Assembly: GCF_018417475.1 (NCBI RefSeq)
Contig: NZ_CP054856.1
Span: 1,581,001-1,645,000 of the forward strand
Reading direction: 5' to 3'
Origin: Novosphingobium decolorationis
Lineage (GTDB): Bacteria > Pseudomonadota > Alphaproteobacteria > Sphingomonadales > Sphingomonadaceae
Length of the DNA: 64,000 nt
Shown piece after piece: positions 26,859 to 35,219 of this stretch (positions are counted from its first letter, which is position 1; every line of letters starts with the position of its first letter). The translations under genes were made by a program, and so were the position numbers. Below the pieces are notes generated by a model. It ran no database searches. It worked only from the letters and a program-made list of their open reading frames with translations, and was not told the origin of the DNA.

Positions 26859-28031
26859 ATGCCCGCCCGCCGCACCGTCCTGCGTGAAGGCGCCTTGCTG
26901 GGCGCAGGACTGGCTGCGGGCGCTCCCTTCCTTTCCGCCACGTCGCGCGCGGCTGTGCCCGGTGCCATCGCGCCCTACACGGCGGCCTGCGTGCAGACCC
27001 GCGTCCTTCCCACCTGGTCCTCCAGCGGCGCACCGCCCCCCGAAGCGCGGACCGCCAATGTCGAGACCGTCGCTGACGCCATTGCACGCACGGCGGGCGA
27101 GAGCGGCGCGAAGCTCCTCGTCTTTTCCGAATTCTGCCTGCAGATGCCGCTCGTGCGCCTCTCGCCGGAACAATGGGAAGCGGGCGCGGTGGATCTTGCA
27201 GGCCCCGAGATCGCCCGGCTTCGCGCCGCCGCGCAGCGCGCGGGCGCCTACGTCGTCCTCAATCCTGTCGAGGCCATCGCCGCGTTTCCCGGGCGCTACT
27301 TCCTGACCGGGCTGCTGCTCTCCCCCTCAGGCGAGATCGCGCTCACCTACCGCAAGCTTTACGACCTCACCAGCAAGACCCGGCCGAGCGACGTCCTGCC
27401 GCAATGGCGCGACCTCTATGGGGACGATTCGCTGTTTCCCGTGGCCGACACGCCGCTGGGCCGGATCGGGCTGACGGTGGGGACCGACGCCAACTGGCCC
27501 GAGATGGTGCGCAGCCTGGCCTTGCGGGGCGCCGAAGTGGTGGCCACCTGCCTCGCTTCGCCCAACGTCACGCCCAGTTCCCCGGCACAGCGCGCCGCGA
27601 ACGCCCCTGATGCCAACGACCCGGCGCTGCCCGTCATGGCCCGGCGCTTGCGCGCCTATGAGAACATGGCCTACATGCTGACCGCGAACCTGGGTCCGGT
27701 GGGGGAGGCAGACGGCAATCCTCTCGGGGCCATGCAGCCGAGCGAAATCGTGGACTACCACGGCAACGTGCTCGCCGCCTCGAGCGATGCAAGTGCCCGC
27801 GCGATCACAGCCACGCTCGACATCGAGGCCCAGCGTCGCGCGCGCTGCACGCCCGGGCCTGCCAACGCGCTGCTCCAGCTCCAGAGCGGTCTGCACGCAC
27901 CCGACTACGCCGCCGCGCGCTTTGATGCGCCGCCCGCGCCCGGCGAGGATCACGCACAGGCCCAGCGCGCACGCATCCGCGATCTCGTCGCGCGCGGCGT
28001 GCTGACCGCGCCCGCCTCAGGGCTGCCCTGA
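26859..28031 (+). CDS. Nitrilase-superfamily protein with Tat signal, catalytic Cys missing
   Basis: A 390-residue carbon-nitrogen hydrolase-fold protein. The N-terminus (ARRTVLREGALLGAGLAAGAPFLSA) is a twin-arginine signal, so it is probably periplasmic, unusual for this fold. The Glu (LVFSEFCLQ) and Lys (YRKLYDLTS) of the Glu-Lys-Cys triad are present. The usual nucleophile block iCyD..fPE reads LTVGTDANWPEMVRSLALRGAE, with Gly where Cys is expected. It is therefore likely inactive as an amidase, or works differently. It starts 3 nt after nadA and overlaps the convergent B3-type MBL gene by 15 nt. Confidence 0.78.
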   Translation: MPARRTVLREGALLGAGLAAGAPFLSATSRAAVPGAIAPYTAACVQTRVLPTWSSSGAPPPEARTANVETVADAIARTAGESGAKLLVFSEFCLQMPLVRLSPEQWEAGAVDLAGPEIARLRAAAQRAGAYVVLNPVEAIAAFPGRYFLTGLLLSPSGEIALTYRKLYDLTSKTRPSDVLPQWRDLYGDDSLFPVADTPLGRIGLTVGTDANWPEMVRSLALRGAEVVATCLASPNVTPSSPAQRAANAPDANDPALPVMARRLRAYENMAYMLTANLGPVGEADGNPLGAMQPSEIVDYHGNVLAASSDASARAITATLDIEAQRRARCTPGPANALLQLQSGLHAPDYAAARFDAPPAPGEDHAQAQRARIRDLVARGVLTAPASGLP

Positions 28032-28895
28032 GGCCGCTTCCTGTTCCAGCTGCGCGTCGAGCGCCGCCCCGAAATGCGCCGAGAGCGCTTTGCACGGCTC
28101 CGCCCCTGTCGCGCCCGCCGCTTGCGCATGGGCGGGATGGCGGCTGAGCACCTGGTCACAGGGAAGCCCCGCCAGGCGCGCCAGCCCGTCGCGGAACGCG
28201 GCCAGCGCCCCGGCATTCTCGGGCGCGGAATAGCGGTAGGTGCCATCGGTGCGCGAGGTCAGGCTGGCCGCCGCGACAAGGTTGCGGCAGCCGTCCGCGT
28301 TCGCGCAGCTTTGCCAGGACCAGGTGAGGCTGCGTGGCGTGTGGCCGGGCGTCGCGTGCGCGGTCAGCTCCAGAGCGCCCAGACGCACCACCTCGCCATC
28401 GCCGACCACCGTGACCTCAGGCACCGGAGCATAGGTGAAGAGCTCATCCAGTTGCGGATCGCTGCGGGTCGAATGGCCTGCGCGCAGCACCTCGGCCCCC
28501 GCGGCACTGGCCAGCACTTTCGCGCCGCTGTCGCGGGCCAGTGCGGCAAGGCCGCTGGCGTGATCGTAGTGCGGCTCGGTGCTGAGGATCAGCTTCACGT
28601 CGGCAATGGCATAGCCGATCTGTTCAAGGTGCGCCTCGATGACCGGGGCCCACTGCGCAAGCCCGGCATCGATCAGCACGAGCCCTGCCCCGCTGTCGAT
28701 CAGCGTGACCGCAAGCGTGGGCGAGCCCAGCGACCAGGTCGCCCCATGGACGAGACGCGGCGGCCCGGGCTCCCCGAAAGCTTCGGCATATTGCAGCGCA
28801 ACGGGCCGGTTCAGAGGGTCCTCCCCGTCCTGCGCGAAGGCCGGGCCTGCGAGGACCAGCCCCAGGGCCGCGGCAAAGGCAACCCTTGCGCGCAT
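28017..28895 (-). CDS. Subclass B3-type metallo-beta-lactamase homologue (Glu116 variant)
   Basis: A 292-residue secreted MBL-fold protein with a signal peptide (MRARVAFAAALGLVLAGPAFA). Overall pattern follows subclass B3: LIDAGLAQWAPVIEAHLEQIG, KLILSTEPHYDHASGLAAL, AHATPGHTPRSLTWSW and a late LSRHPAH. The metal motif is E-P-H-x-D-H instead of H-x-H-x-D-H, so the first zinc ligand (B3 position 116) is Glu. Other ligands (H118, D120, H121, H196, H263) appear intact. ATG 28895 gives the clean signal peptide; ATG 28916 overlaps the upstream gene. Beta-lactam hydrolysis is inference; other hydrolase roles are possible. Confidence 0.75.
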   Translation of the reverse strand: MRARVAFAAALGLVLAGPAFAQDGEDPLNRPVALQYAEAFGEPGPPRLVHGATWSLGSPTLAVTLIDSGAGLVLIDAGLAQWAPVIEAHLEQIGYAIADVKLILSTEPHYDHASGLAALARDSGAKVLASAAGAEVLRAGHSTRSDPQLDELFTYAPVPEVTVVGDGEVVRLGALELTAHATPGHTPRSLTWSWQSCANADGCRNLVAAASLTSRTDGTYRYSAPENAGALAAFRDGLARLAGLPCDQVLSRHPAHAQAAGATGAEPCKALSAHFGAALDAQLEQEAASGQP

Positions 28896-28900
28896 CCCCC

Positions 28901-29443
28901 TCACGCCTCGCGCCATTCGCCGTTGGCGATGCCCTCGAGGCTCCAGTCCCCGATGCGCCAGCGCACCAGCCGCAGCGTCGGGTGGCCGACAGCCGCGGTC
29001 ATGCGCCGCACCTGCCGGTTGCGGCCCTCACGGATAGTGAGCTCCAGCCAGCAGTCGGGCACCGACTTGCGAAAGCGCACAGGCGGGGTGCGCGCCCACA
29101 GGTCCGGCTCGTCGATCCGGCGCACGTCGGCCGGGCGGGTCATCCCGTCCTTCAGCATCACGCCCTTGCGCAGCGCGGCGAGCGCGGCCTCGTCAGGCTC
29201 GCGCTCGACCTGGACGAGATAGGTCTTCTCGGTCTTGTACTTCGGGTCCGAGATGCGCGACTGCAGCCACCCGTCGTCGGTCAGGAGCAGGAGCCCCTCG
29301 CTGTCGCGGTCGAGCCGCCCGGCAGGATAGACACCGGGCACGTCGATATAGTCCGACAGCGTCGCGCGCGGACTGGCCGAGCGGGCATCGGTGAACTGCG
29401 AGAGCACGTCGAAGGGCTTGTTGAACAGGATGAGGCGCGCCAT
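28901..29443 (-). CDS. 23S rRNA pseudouridine synthase, RluE-like
   Basis: A 180-residue RsuA-family pseudouridine synthase without an N-terminal S4 domain, the size and form of RluE (U2457 of 23S rRNA). The catalytic Asp is in [42 protein letters not shown] is the second family motif. ATG 29443 ([11 protein letters not shown]) is the family start; the extension to 29500 is rejected. The B3-type MBL gene follows five bases after its stop. RsuA or RluB relatives are less likely as they carry S4. Confidence 0.85.
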   Translation of the reverse strand: MARLILFNKPFDVLSQFTDARSASPRATLSDYIDVPGVYPAGRLDRDSEGLLLLTDDGWLQSRISDPKYKTEKTYLVQVEREPDEAALAALRKGVMLKDGMTRPADVRRIDEPDLWARTPPVRFRKSVPDCWLELTIREGRNRQVRRMTAAVGHPTLRLVRWRIGDWSLEGIANGEWREA

Positions 29444-29525
29444 CGCGAAAAGGGGTCTCCGACCGGATTGGGGGGGGAACAAGCGTGTGCTTTCGTGCAC
29501 TTTGCCGGTTGGAAGGAAAACGTCA

Positions 29526-30812
29526 ATGATCGCCCGCCTGCATTCGTACTGGTACGCCCTGCGCGCCAGCTACTGGTTCTACCCTGCCCTCTTTGCGCTG
29601 TGCTCGGTGCTGCTGGGCACACTGACGGTGGAACTGGACCACACAGACCTCCTTGCGCGCTTCGTCGAGGACGGCTGGCTGCGCCCGATGCACGCCTCGG
29701 ACGCAAGCGATCTCCTGGGCGTGGCGACCGGCTCGATGCTGGGCGTGGCGGGCACGGTGTTCTCGATCACGATTGCCGCGGTGGCCTATGCCAGCGGCAA
29801 CTATGGCCCACGCCTCCTGACCAACTTCATGGAGGACAAGGGCAACCAGCTCAGCCTTGCAACCTTCATCGGCACCTTCGTCTATGGCCTTACCGTCATG
29901 CGCGCGATGCGCGGCGGCGGGGGCGAGGACGAGGCCTTCGTGCCGCAGATCTCGCTCCTTGTCGCCTTCGCCTTCCTGATCGTGACGACGGCGGTGCTGG
30001 TCTATTTCCTCCACCACATCCCCGCCAGCATCCGCATCGACACCGTGCTCGAAGCGATCGGTCGGCGCCTGCTGCGCCAGATCGCCACGCGCTATCCCGA
30101 GGAAGGTTCGCGCGACCCGGCCCGCCGCGCGACCCCGCGGGGTGAGGCCATCTGCGCGCAGGAGACCGGCTACGTGCGCGTGATCGAACTCGACACCCTG
30201 TGCGAGGTCGCCGCGCGCCACGATCGGCTCGTCAATCTGGCCGTGCGCACCGGCGACTTCGTCTATCCCGGCGTCGTCCTCGCCCATACCGACGCGCGCC
30301 GCCTCGACGGTTCGTTTGCCGGCGAAGTGCGCGCGACAATGGCGCTTGGCGCCTCGCGCACGGCCGAGCAGGACATCGAGTTCTCGATGGACGAACTGGT
30401 CGAGATTGCGCTGCGCGCGCTGTCGCCGGGAATCAACGATCCCTTCACCGCGATCACCGCGCTCCACTGGATCGGCGCGGCTACCGCCGATTTCGGACGC
30501 CGGGACCTTGCCTTCGAGACCTGGAACACGGGCGATCCGGCCTGCCCCGTCGCGCGCCTCCACAGCGATTTCGCGCACTTCCTCCAGCGTGGGTTTGTCG
30601 CCATGCGCAGCGCGGTGGCGACCAGCCGCCTTGCCGCGCTGATGGCGCTGGAGTCCCTCCACACCGCATCGCAGCAGGTGACCTCCGCGCACCGGCGCCG
30701 GTTGCTGCTGGAAGAGATGGACCGACTGGCCGAGCAGGCCGCAGAGCACCTCTCCGGCCCCGACATTGCCCTGGTGCGTGAACGGCACGCTCTGTTGCGC
30801 GGTGAGGGTTGA
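29526..30812 (+). CDS. DUF2254 membrane protein
   Basis: A 428-residue protein with four membrane helices in the first 180 residues ([65 protein letters not shown]) followed by a soluble C-terminal half that includes [27 protein letters not shown], the strongest DUF2254 signature. Function is unknown in all bacteria I recall. ATG 29526 has GGAAGGA upstream. It ends beside repeat copy C. Confidence 0.85.
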   Translation: MIARLHSYWYALRASYWFYPALFALCSVLLGTLTVELDHTDLLARFVEDGWLRPMHASDASDLLGVATGSMLGVAGTVFSITIAAVAYASGNYGPRLLTNFMEDKGNQLSLATFIGTFVYGLTVMRAMRGGGGEDEAFVPQISLLVAFAFLIVTTAVLVYFLHHIPASIRIDTVLEAIGRRLLRQIATRYPEEGSRDPARRATPRGEAICAQETGYVRVIELDTLCEVAARHDRLVNLAVRTGDFVYPGVVLAHTDARRLDGSFAGEVRATMALGASRTAEQDIEFSMDELVEIALRALSPGINDPFTAITALHWIGAATADFGRRDLAFETWNTGDPACPVARLHSDFAHFLQRGFVAMRSAVATSRLAALMALESLHTASQQVTSAHRRRLLLEEMDRLAEQAAEHLSGPDIALVRERHALLRGEG

Positions 30813-30827
30813 AGAAGGAAGGTGGAT

Positions 30828-30930
30828 TCAAGGGGCCATCGCCCCTTGACCCCGGAATGGGCCGCCTCACCTTTCTCCGCTAGGGCAGCGCGCGCAAGGT
30901 GAGGTCAGCCCGAGGGCGATGGCCCTCAGG
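30828..30930 (-). repeat. Dispersed intergenic repeat, complete copy C
   Basis: Begins with TCAAGGGGCCATCGCCCCTTGA and ends with CGAGGGCGATGGCCCTC; the inner arms GCCTCACC and GGTGAGGTC are present. It lies between convergent stops, and its last hairpin contains the TerC stop codon (30926-30928). Confidence 0.85.
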
Positions 30931-31930
30931 CCTTCTTCGCCCCCTCCCCGCGCGTCATCACCAGCGACCAGATCACCCCGCCCGCAATGAGGGCCACGGT
31001 CACGCCCAGGCTCAGGACCGGCGGGATCTTGGCGCCCGACAGCAGGAAGTCGGAGACGAAGATCTTGCCCCCGATGAAGACGAGGACGAGCGCGAGCGCG
31101 TACTGCAGGTAGTGAAAGCGGTGTACCATCGCGGCGAGCGCGAAGTACAGCGCGCGCAGGCCCAGGATCGCCATGATGTTCGAGGTGTAGACGATGAAGG
31201 TGTCGCGCGTGATCGTGAAGATCGCGGGCACCGAATCGACCGCAAAGACAAGGTCGGCCAGGTTGATGACCACCAGCGCCAGGAACAGCGGCGTCGCGGC
31301 CCAGACCAGACGGCTCCCGCGCGCGCCCTCGGGTGCCTCGGGATTGGCCGGGACCTTCACGAAGAAATGCTCGGCGTGGTGCTCCTTGGTGACGCGAAGG
31401 TGCGTGGAGATCCAGCGCACGGCCGCGTTGTTGCCCACGTCCGGCTCGCTCTCACCCGTCACCAGCATCTTGAGGCCGGTGAAGATCAGGAACGCGGCGA
31501 ACAGGTACATCACCCAGTACGCGCTCTCGATCATCGCCGCGCCGCCCGCGATCATGATCCCGCGCAGCACGATGACCGCCAGGATACCCCACAGGAGCGC
31601 GCGGTACTGGTATTTGCGCTCCACCGCGAAGAAGCTGAAGATCATCGAAATGACGAAGACGTTGTCGATCGAGAGCGCCTTCTCGATGAAGTAGCCGGTA
31701 TAGTACTCCATGCCCGCCGTGGGGCCCTTCTGGACCCAGATCCAGCCGCCGAAGATCATGGCGATGCCGATGTAGAAGACCGACAGCTTGAGCGATTCGC
31801 CGATGCCCATTTCCTTGTCGTCCTTGTGCAGGACACCAAGATCGAAGGCGGTCAAGGCGATGACGATGGCGATGAACGCGAGCCAGAACCACAGGCTCGT
31901 GCCCATCCAGTAGGTCGATAGAAATTCCAT
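30926..31930 (-). CDS. TerC/Alx-family membrane protein
   Basis: A 334-residue protein with about nine membrane helices. EKALSIDNVFVISMIFSFF and NLADLVFAVDSVPAIFTITRDTFIVYTSNI contain the two acidic SxDN/AxDSxPA motifs of TerC and Alx, a family tied to manganese export and metal loading of exported proteins. The start ATG 31930 is the only one fitting the first helix. The 5' leader holds a strong stem-loop and a small ORF lies upstream; I do not see the usual yybP-ykoY riboswitch signature. Confidence 0.9.
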   Translation of the reverse strand: MEFLSTYWMGTSLWFWLAFIAIVIALTAFDLGVLHKDDKEMGIGESLKLSVFYIGIAMIFGGWIWVQKGPTAGMEYYTGYFIEKALSIDNVFVISMIFSFFAVERKYQYRALLWGILAVIVLRGIMIAGGAAMIESAYWVMYLFAAFLIFTGLKMLVTGESEPDVGNNAAVRWISTHLRVTKEHHAEHFFVKVPANPEAPEGARGSRLVWAATPLFLALVVINLADLVFAVDSVPAIFTITRDTFIVYTSNIMAILGLRALYFALAAMVHRFHYLQYALALVLVFIGGKIFVSDFLLSGAKIPPVLSLGVTVALIAGGVIWSLVMTRGEGAKKA

Positions 31931-31963
31931 GGATCAGGACCTGCTTGGTACGGGGAAAAGGAA

Positions 31964-32000
31964 GCGCCGGCGCGTCGGAGGGGGACTTACGCGCCGGCGC
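31964..32000 (-). promoter_or_regulatory. Leader stem-loop upstream of terC
   Basis: GCGCCGGCGCG (31964-31974) and CGCGCCGGCGC (31990-32000) form an 11-bp perfect stem with a 15-nt loop, in the leader of the TerC gene. A pyrimidine run (TTCCTTTTCCCC) follows on the minus strand, so it may be an attenuator or the terminator of the small ORF at 32016. Confidence 0.5.
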
Positions 32001-32015
32001 GGGAACAGGCCGTTG

Positions 32016-32189
32016 TCAGGCCGTCGCCATGGGGGATGGCAGGCGCTGGAGCCTGTTCCGAAGGGTTTCCTTTGCCGTGAGCAGAAGGGCGATCAGGGCC
32101 GGATCGGACGTGCGTCCGGCCTGCAGGCGACGAAGCCGCGAATCCAGTCGCGCCAGCGTCTCAAGCATTGCATACATCTTATCGGTCAT
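32016..32189 (-). CDS. Small ORF upstream of terC
   Basis: A 57-residue frame from ATG 32189, with AGGGA 8 nt upstream, beginning MTDKMYAMLETLARLDSRL and ending RLPSPMATA. It is basic and looks like two amphipathic helices. I recognise no family. It lies 85 nt before terC on the same strand, with the strong stem-loop between them. Codon use resembles its neighbours (G/C third positions). It could be a real small gene or a leader ORF. Confidence 0.5.
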   Translation of the reverse strand: MTDKMYAMLETLARLDSRLRRLQAGRTSDPALIALLLTAKETLRNRLQRLPSPMATA

Positions 32190-32480
32190 CGGTCATTCCC
32201 TGTCGAACGCATGTGATAGTTCGATCGGTCGAGACGACGCTTGGTTGCATGGGGCGGTGCAAGTTTGCCCCTGAAACCGCAATTTGGACCCGTGGAATAC
32301 ATGCGCGACCCGGATCGTTGCATCGGTCTTTCCCGATGCGGTCCGACATCACGCGGCGATCAGCGCTCCGCATGGAAGAGGCTCAATCGCTCGCGCCAGA
32401 GGGGCCCGGCCCGCTCCATCCATATAAGACCAAAACGCTCTTGTTACAACCGCGCCTTCCCGCACATGTCCTCACACGCC
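32190..32480. other. Gene-free stretch
   Basis: No convincing gene, RNA or repeat is seen here. It is less GC-rich than its surroundings and probably holds the divergent promoters of the small ORF/terC unit and the SPFH operon. Open frames in it have no family features. Confidence 0.5.
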
Positions 32481-32510
32481 TTGACCTGCCGCGCAAAACG
32501 ATATTAATAT
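32481..32510 (+). promoter_or_regulatory. Candidate promoter of the SPFH operon
   Basis: TTGACC (32481-32486), 18 nt, then TAATAT (32505-32510). GATAT-N7-ATATC (32500-32516) overlaps the -10 box and could be an operator, perhaps for the operon's own Arc-type protein. Confidence 0.5.
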
Positions 32511-32539
32511 GATATCACTTTAACAGGGAGAGCCTATCG

Positions 32540-33433
32540 ATGTCCGCCAACCTTCAGCCGATGAACGCCAGCCGCGAACGCCCCGCGTCCGCCTTCAACG
32601 GCTACCTCATGCTGGTTGTGCTTCTGGGGCTGGCACTGCTTGCCCTCCTCAGTGTGGGGGGCGGGGTCGGTACGGGCTCTCCGGTCTTTCTGCTCCTGCT
32701 GGTCCCCAGCGCGCTCGCCGCGCTGCTCGTGCTTCCGGGTTTCTACATGATCCAGCCCAACCAGGGCGCGGCCATCGTCCTGTTCGGCAGCTACCGCGGG
32801 ACCGATCGCACGACGGGCCTGCGCTGGACCTGGCCGTGGATGATGAAGTCCAAGGTCTCGGTGCGCACCAACAACATCGTCTCGGAAAAGCTCAAGGTGA
32901 ACGACCTGCGCGGCAATCCCATCGAGATCGCCGCCAACGTGGTCTGGCGCGTCTCCGACACCGCCCAGGCGCTCTACGATGTCGACGACTACCACAGCTT
33001 CGTCGACGTCCAGATCGAAGCGGCCGTGCGCACCATCGGCTCGCGCTACCCTTACGATGGCGAGGACGAGGACACGACGCTGCGCGGCAGCCACGAGGAC
33101 GTCAACCGCGAGCTGCGCGAGGAACTGAACGAGCGGCTGCGCGTGGCCGGCGTGACGGTCGACGAATGCGGCCTCACCCACCTTGCCTACGCCCCCGAGA
33201 TCGCGGGCGCCATGCTGCGCCGCCAGCAGGCCGAAGCGGTCATCGCCGCGCGCCGCAAGCTGGTCGAGGGCGCGGTCTCGATGGTCGAGATGGCGCTGGC
33301 GCAGCTCTCGGAGAAGCAGGTCGTCGAGCTTGATGACGAACGCCGCGCGGCGATGGTCTCCAACCTCATGGTCGTGCTGTGCGGCGAGCGGGACACCCAG
33401 CCCGTCGTCAACGCCGGCTCGCTCTACCAGTAG
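32540..33433 (+). CDS. SPFH/Band 7 domain protein
   Basis: A 297-residue protein with two N-terminal membrane helices ([38 protein letters not shown]) and a cytoplasmic-facing SPFH domain ([96 protein letters not shown]). Such proteins form membrane-bound oligomeric cages or microdomains. GGGAGAGCC precedes ATG 32540. It heads an operon with an Arc-type protein and a small membrane protein. Confidence 0.88.
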   Translation: MSANLQPMNASRERPASAFNGYLMLVVLLGLALLALLSVGGGVGTGSPVFLLLLVPSALAALLVLPGFYMIQPNQGAAIVLFGSYRGTDRTTGLRWTWPWMMKSKVSVRTNNIVSEKLKVNDLRGNPIEIAANVVWRVSDTAQALYDVDDYHSFVDVQIEAAVRTIGSRYPYDGEDEDTTLRGSHEDVNRELREELNERLRVAGVTVDECGLTHLAYAPEIAGAMLRRQQAEAVIAARRKLVEGAVSMVEMALAQLSEKQVVELDDERRAAMVSNLMVVLCGERDTQPVVNAGSLYQ

Positions 33434-33455
33434 TAAGGCGCTGCGGCGGCCCGTC

Positions 33456-33683
33456 ATGCCCAGTTCCGCGAAGAAGGCCTTTCCCCTGCGGCTCGATCCC
33501 GAGCTTCACGCCGCGCTGGAGCGCGCAGCCGCAGGCGACCTGCGCTCGGTGAATGCCGAGATCGAGGTCCTGCTGCGCGAGGCGCTCGCCCGGCGCGGGG
33601 TGAAGGTTCCGGTCAGCCCGCCCTCGCGGCGCGGCCGTCCGCCTGCAACGTCCACGTCAAAGCCCGGGAGTGAGGAGACATGA
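33456..33683 (+). CDS. Arc-type ribbon-helix-helix protein
   Basis: A 75-residue protein: AFPLRLDPELHAALERAAAGDLRSVNAEIEVLLREAL is the ribbon-helix-helix pattern of Arc/MetJ-type DNA-binding proteins, followed by a basic Pro/Ser tail. It starts 22 nt after the SPFH stop and its stop overlaps the next ATG (ATGA). No toxin gene is adjacent, so an antitoxin role is unlikely; local repression of the operon is plausible. Confidence 0.75.
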   Translation: MPSSAKKAFPLRLDPELHAALERAAAGDLRSVNAEIEVLLREALARRGVKVPVSPPSRRGRPPATSTSKPGSEET

Positions 33684-33997
33684 GCACCCGCAATACGCGC
33701 AAGGCCCGCGAGGCCGCCCGCGCCGAGAAGGCAAGGAAAGAGGCCGAGGCCCGCGCCTGGTTCGCCCCCAAGCGCTATGGCCTGGGCTCGGGCCTTCCGA
33801 TCCGCTGGCAGGGCTGGCTGGTCTACGCCCTCTACCTCGCCGCCATCGCGGGCTGCGTGGCTCTTTTCCAGACGGGGACCACCGGCGCACGGGGCAGCGC
33901 CATCGGCCTGTTCCTCGCCGTCAGCGCGCTTGTCCTGCCGATTTGCGCGCACCACACGCGGGGCGGCTGGCGCTGGCGCTGGGGGCGCACCGACTAG
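33680..33997 (+). CDS. Small two-helix membrane protein
   Basis: A 105-residue protein with a charged N-terminus (NTRKAREAARAEKARKEAEARAWF), two membrane helices (GWLVYALYLAAIAGCVALF; IGLFLAVSALVLPIC) and a Trp/Arg-rich end. It overlaps the Arc-type gene by four bases, so translation is coupled. Function unknown; it is the third member of the SPFH-Arc operon. Confidence 0.8.
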   Translation: MSTRNTRKAREAARAEKARKEAEARAWFAPKRYGLGSGLPIRWQGWLVYALYLAAIAGCVALFQTGTTGARGSAIGLFLAVSALVLPICAHHTRGGWRWRWGRTD

Positions 33998-34072
33998 GGC
34001 CGCCTGTACCGAAGCGGGACGGCGGCCTTTCGCGTTTACCCTTTGCGCCCCAACCGGGCGTAAGACCTTGCC

Positions 34073-35023
34073 ATGCGCACGACCCGACTCGCCCTTGCGG
34101 CTGCCCTGCTGGGAGCCAGCCCGCTCCTCCCCGCCGCCTCCTCCGCACAAGGGCAGGAGACGCCGTACACCGTCGTGGAGAGCCAGCGCAGCTACGCGCG
34201 CCTGCAGGAAGCGGTCGACGCCATCGGCGATGGCACGGGCACGATCCGCTTCGCCCCGCGCCGCTACGCCGACTGCGCGGTGCAGACGCAAGGCTCCATC
34301 ACCTACCAGGCGCAGGTCCCCGGGCAGGCCGTCCTCGATGGCGTGACCTGCGAGGGCAAGGCCGCGCTGGTCCTGCGCGGACGCGCCGCACGCATCGAGG
34401 GGCTCGTCTTCGCCAACTTCCGCGTGCCCGAAAAGAACGGCGCAGGCGTCCGCCTCGAACACGGCGACCTCTCGGTCTCGCAAAGCTGGTTTCGCGACAG
34501 CGAGCAGGGCATCCTGACGGGCAGCGACCCGGACGGGCGCATCGCCATCGACAAGTCGACCTTCACGCGCCTGGGTACGTGCGAGGGGCCGGGCTGCGCG
34601 CACTCGCTCTACATCGGCGACTACGGCACGCTGACCGTCACGCGCAGCCGCTTCGAGGCGGGCACGGGCGGGCACTACGTCAAGAGCCGGGCCGCGCGCG
34701 TCGCCATCCTCAACTCCAGCTTCGACGACACGCAGGGGCGCGCCACCAATTACATGATCGACCTGCCCGATGGCGCGACCGGTGAAATCGCCGACAACTG
34801 GTTCGTTCAGGGCCGCGACAAGGAGAACTACTCCGCCTTCATCGCGCTCGCCGCCGAACACCGGAACCACCCCTCGGCAGGCCTCTCGGTCCACGGCAAC
34901 AACGCCCGCTTCGCGCCGGGGATCGAGCGGCGCAGCGCCTTTGTCGCCGACTGGACGAAGGAGCCCATCCGCATCGAGGGCAACACGCTGGGCGCAGGGC
35001 TCGTCCGGTTCGAGGCGCGCTGA
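34073..35023 (+). CDS. Secreted right-handed beta-helix protein
   Basis: A 316-residue protein with a signal peptide (ALAAALLGASPLLPAASSAQG) and short repeating turns typical of a parallel beta-helix (ALVLRGRAARIEGLVFANFR; VRLEHGDLSVSQSWFRDSEQGI; LYIGDYGTLTVTRSRFEAGTGGHYVKSR). It resembles pectate-lyase-fold proteins but I see no clear catalytic set. Four cysteines (about 65, 83, 168, 173) may pair as disulfides. It lies immediately before the tandem array. Confidence 0.78.
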   Translation: MRTTRLALAAALLGASPLLPAASSAQGQETPYTVVESQRSYARLQEAVDAIGDGTGTIRFAPRRYADCAVQTQGSITYQAQVPGQAVLDGVTCEGKAALVLRGRAARIEGLVFANFRVPEKNGAGVRLEHGDLSVSQSWFRDSEQGILTGSDPDGRIAIDKSTFTRLGTCEGPGCAHSLYIGDYGTLTVTRSRFEAGTGGHYVKSRAARVAILNSSFDDTQGRATNYMIDLPDGATGEIADNWFVQGRDKENYSAFIALAAEHRNHPSAGLSVHGNNARFAPGIERRSAFVADWTKEPIRIEGNTLGAGLVRFEAR

Positions 35024-35188
35024 GGTTCGCTACAGGGGCAGAAGGGAAAAAGATATCCGAGGGCCATCGCCCTCGGGCTCCCCGAACTGTCGACCTCGGG
35101 GCTCTCGCGCCACGCTGGCTGAGAACGGTGAGGTCGCCCATGCGCCCCGCCAGCCGAGACCCCACGCCTCACCGCAAGCGCGTTGCGT

Positions 35189-35209
35189 GATAATGTATCC
35201 TCGTATACA
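35189..35209 (+). promoter_or_regulatory. Operator-like palindrome and -10 box before X (unit 1)
   Basis: TGTAT-N6-ATACA (35194-35209) overlaps a GATAAT hexamer (35189-35194), a good -10 candidate, 11 nt before X1. The same site recurs at 36162-36177 and 37131-37146. Confidence 0.5.
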
Positions 35210-35219
35210 CGGCGAGGCG

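Noticed and set aside
24591..27173. An 860-codon open frame on the minus strand
   Set aside because: Antisense to the MBL, membrane-protein and nadA genes, which have clear motifs; the translation is low-complexity.
31931..32189. yybP-ykoY manganese riboswitch before terC
   Set aside because: I looked for the conserved GGGGAGUA and partner loops and did not find them on the minus strand.
32168..32512. Plus-strand open frames in the gap before the SPFH gene
   Set aside because: Codon use is atypical, there is no family pattern, and they overlap the promoter region and the minus-strand small ORF.
33456..33997. Toxin-antitoxin module
   Set aside because: The Arc-type protein looks like an antitoxin, but its partners are an SPFH protein and a membrane protein without toxin features.
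34770..35219. Upstream extension of gene X1 to 34770
   Set aside because: It runs through the end of the beta-helix gene and the intergenic repeat. The X start at 35220 follows a promoter-like site and gives a signal-type N-terminus.
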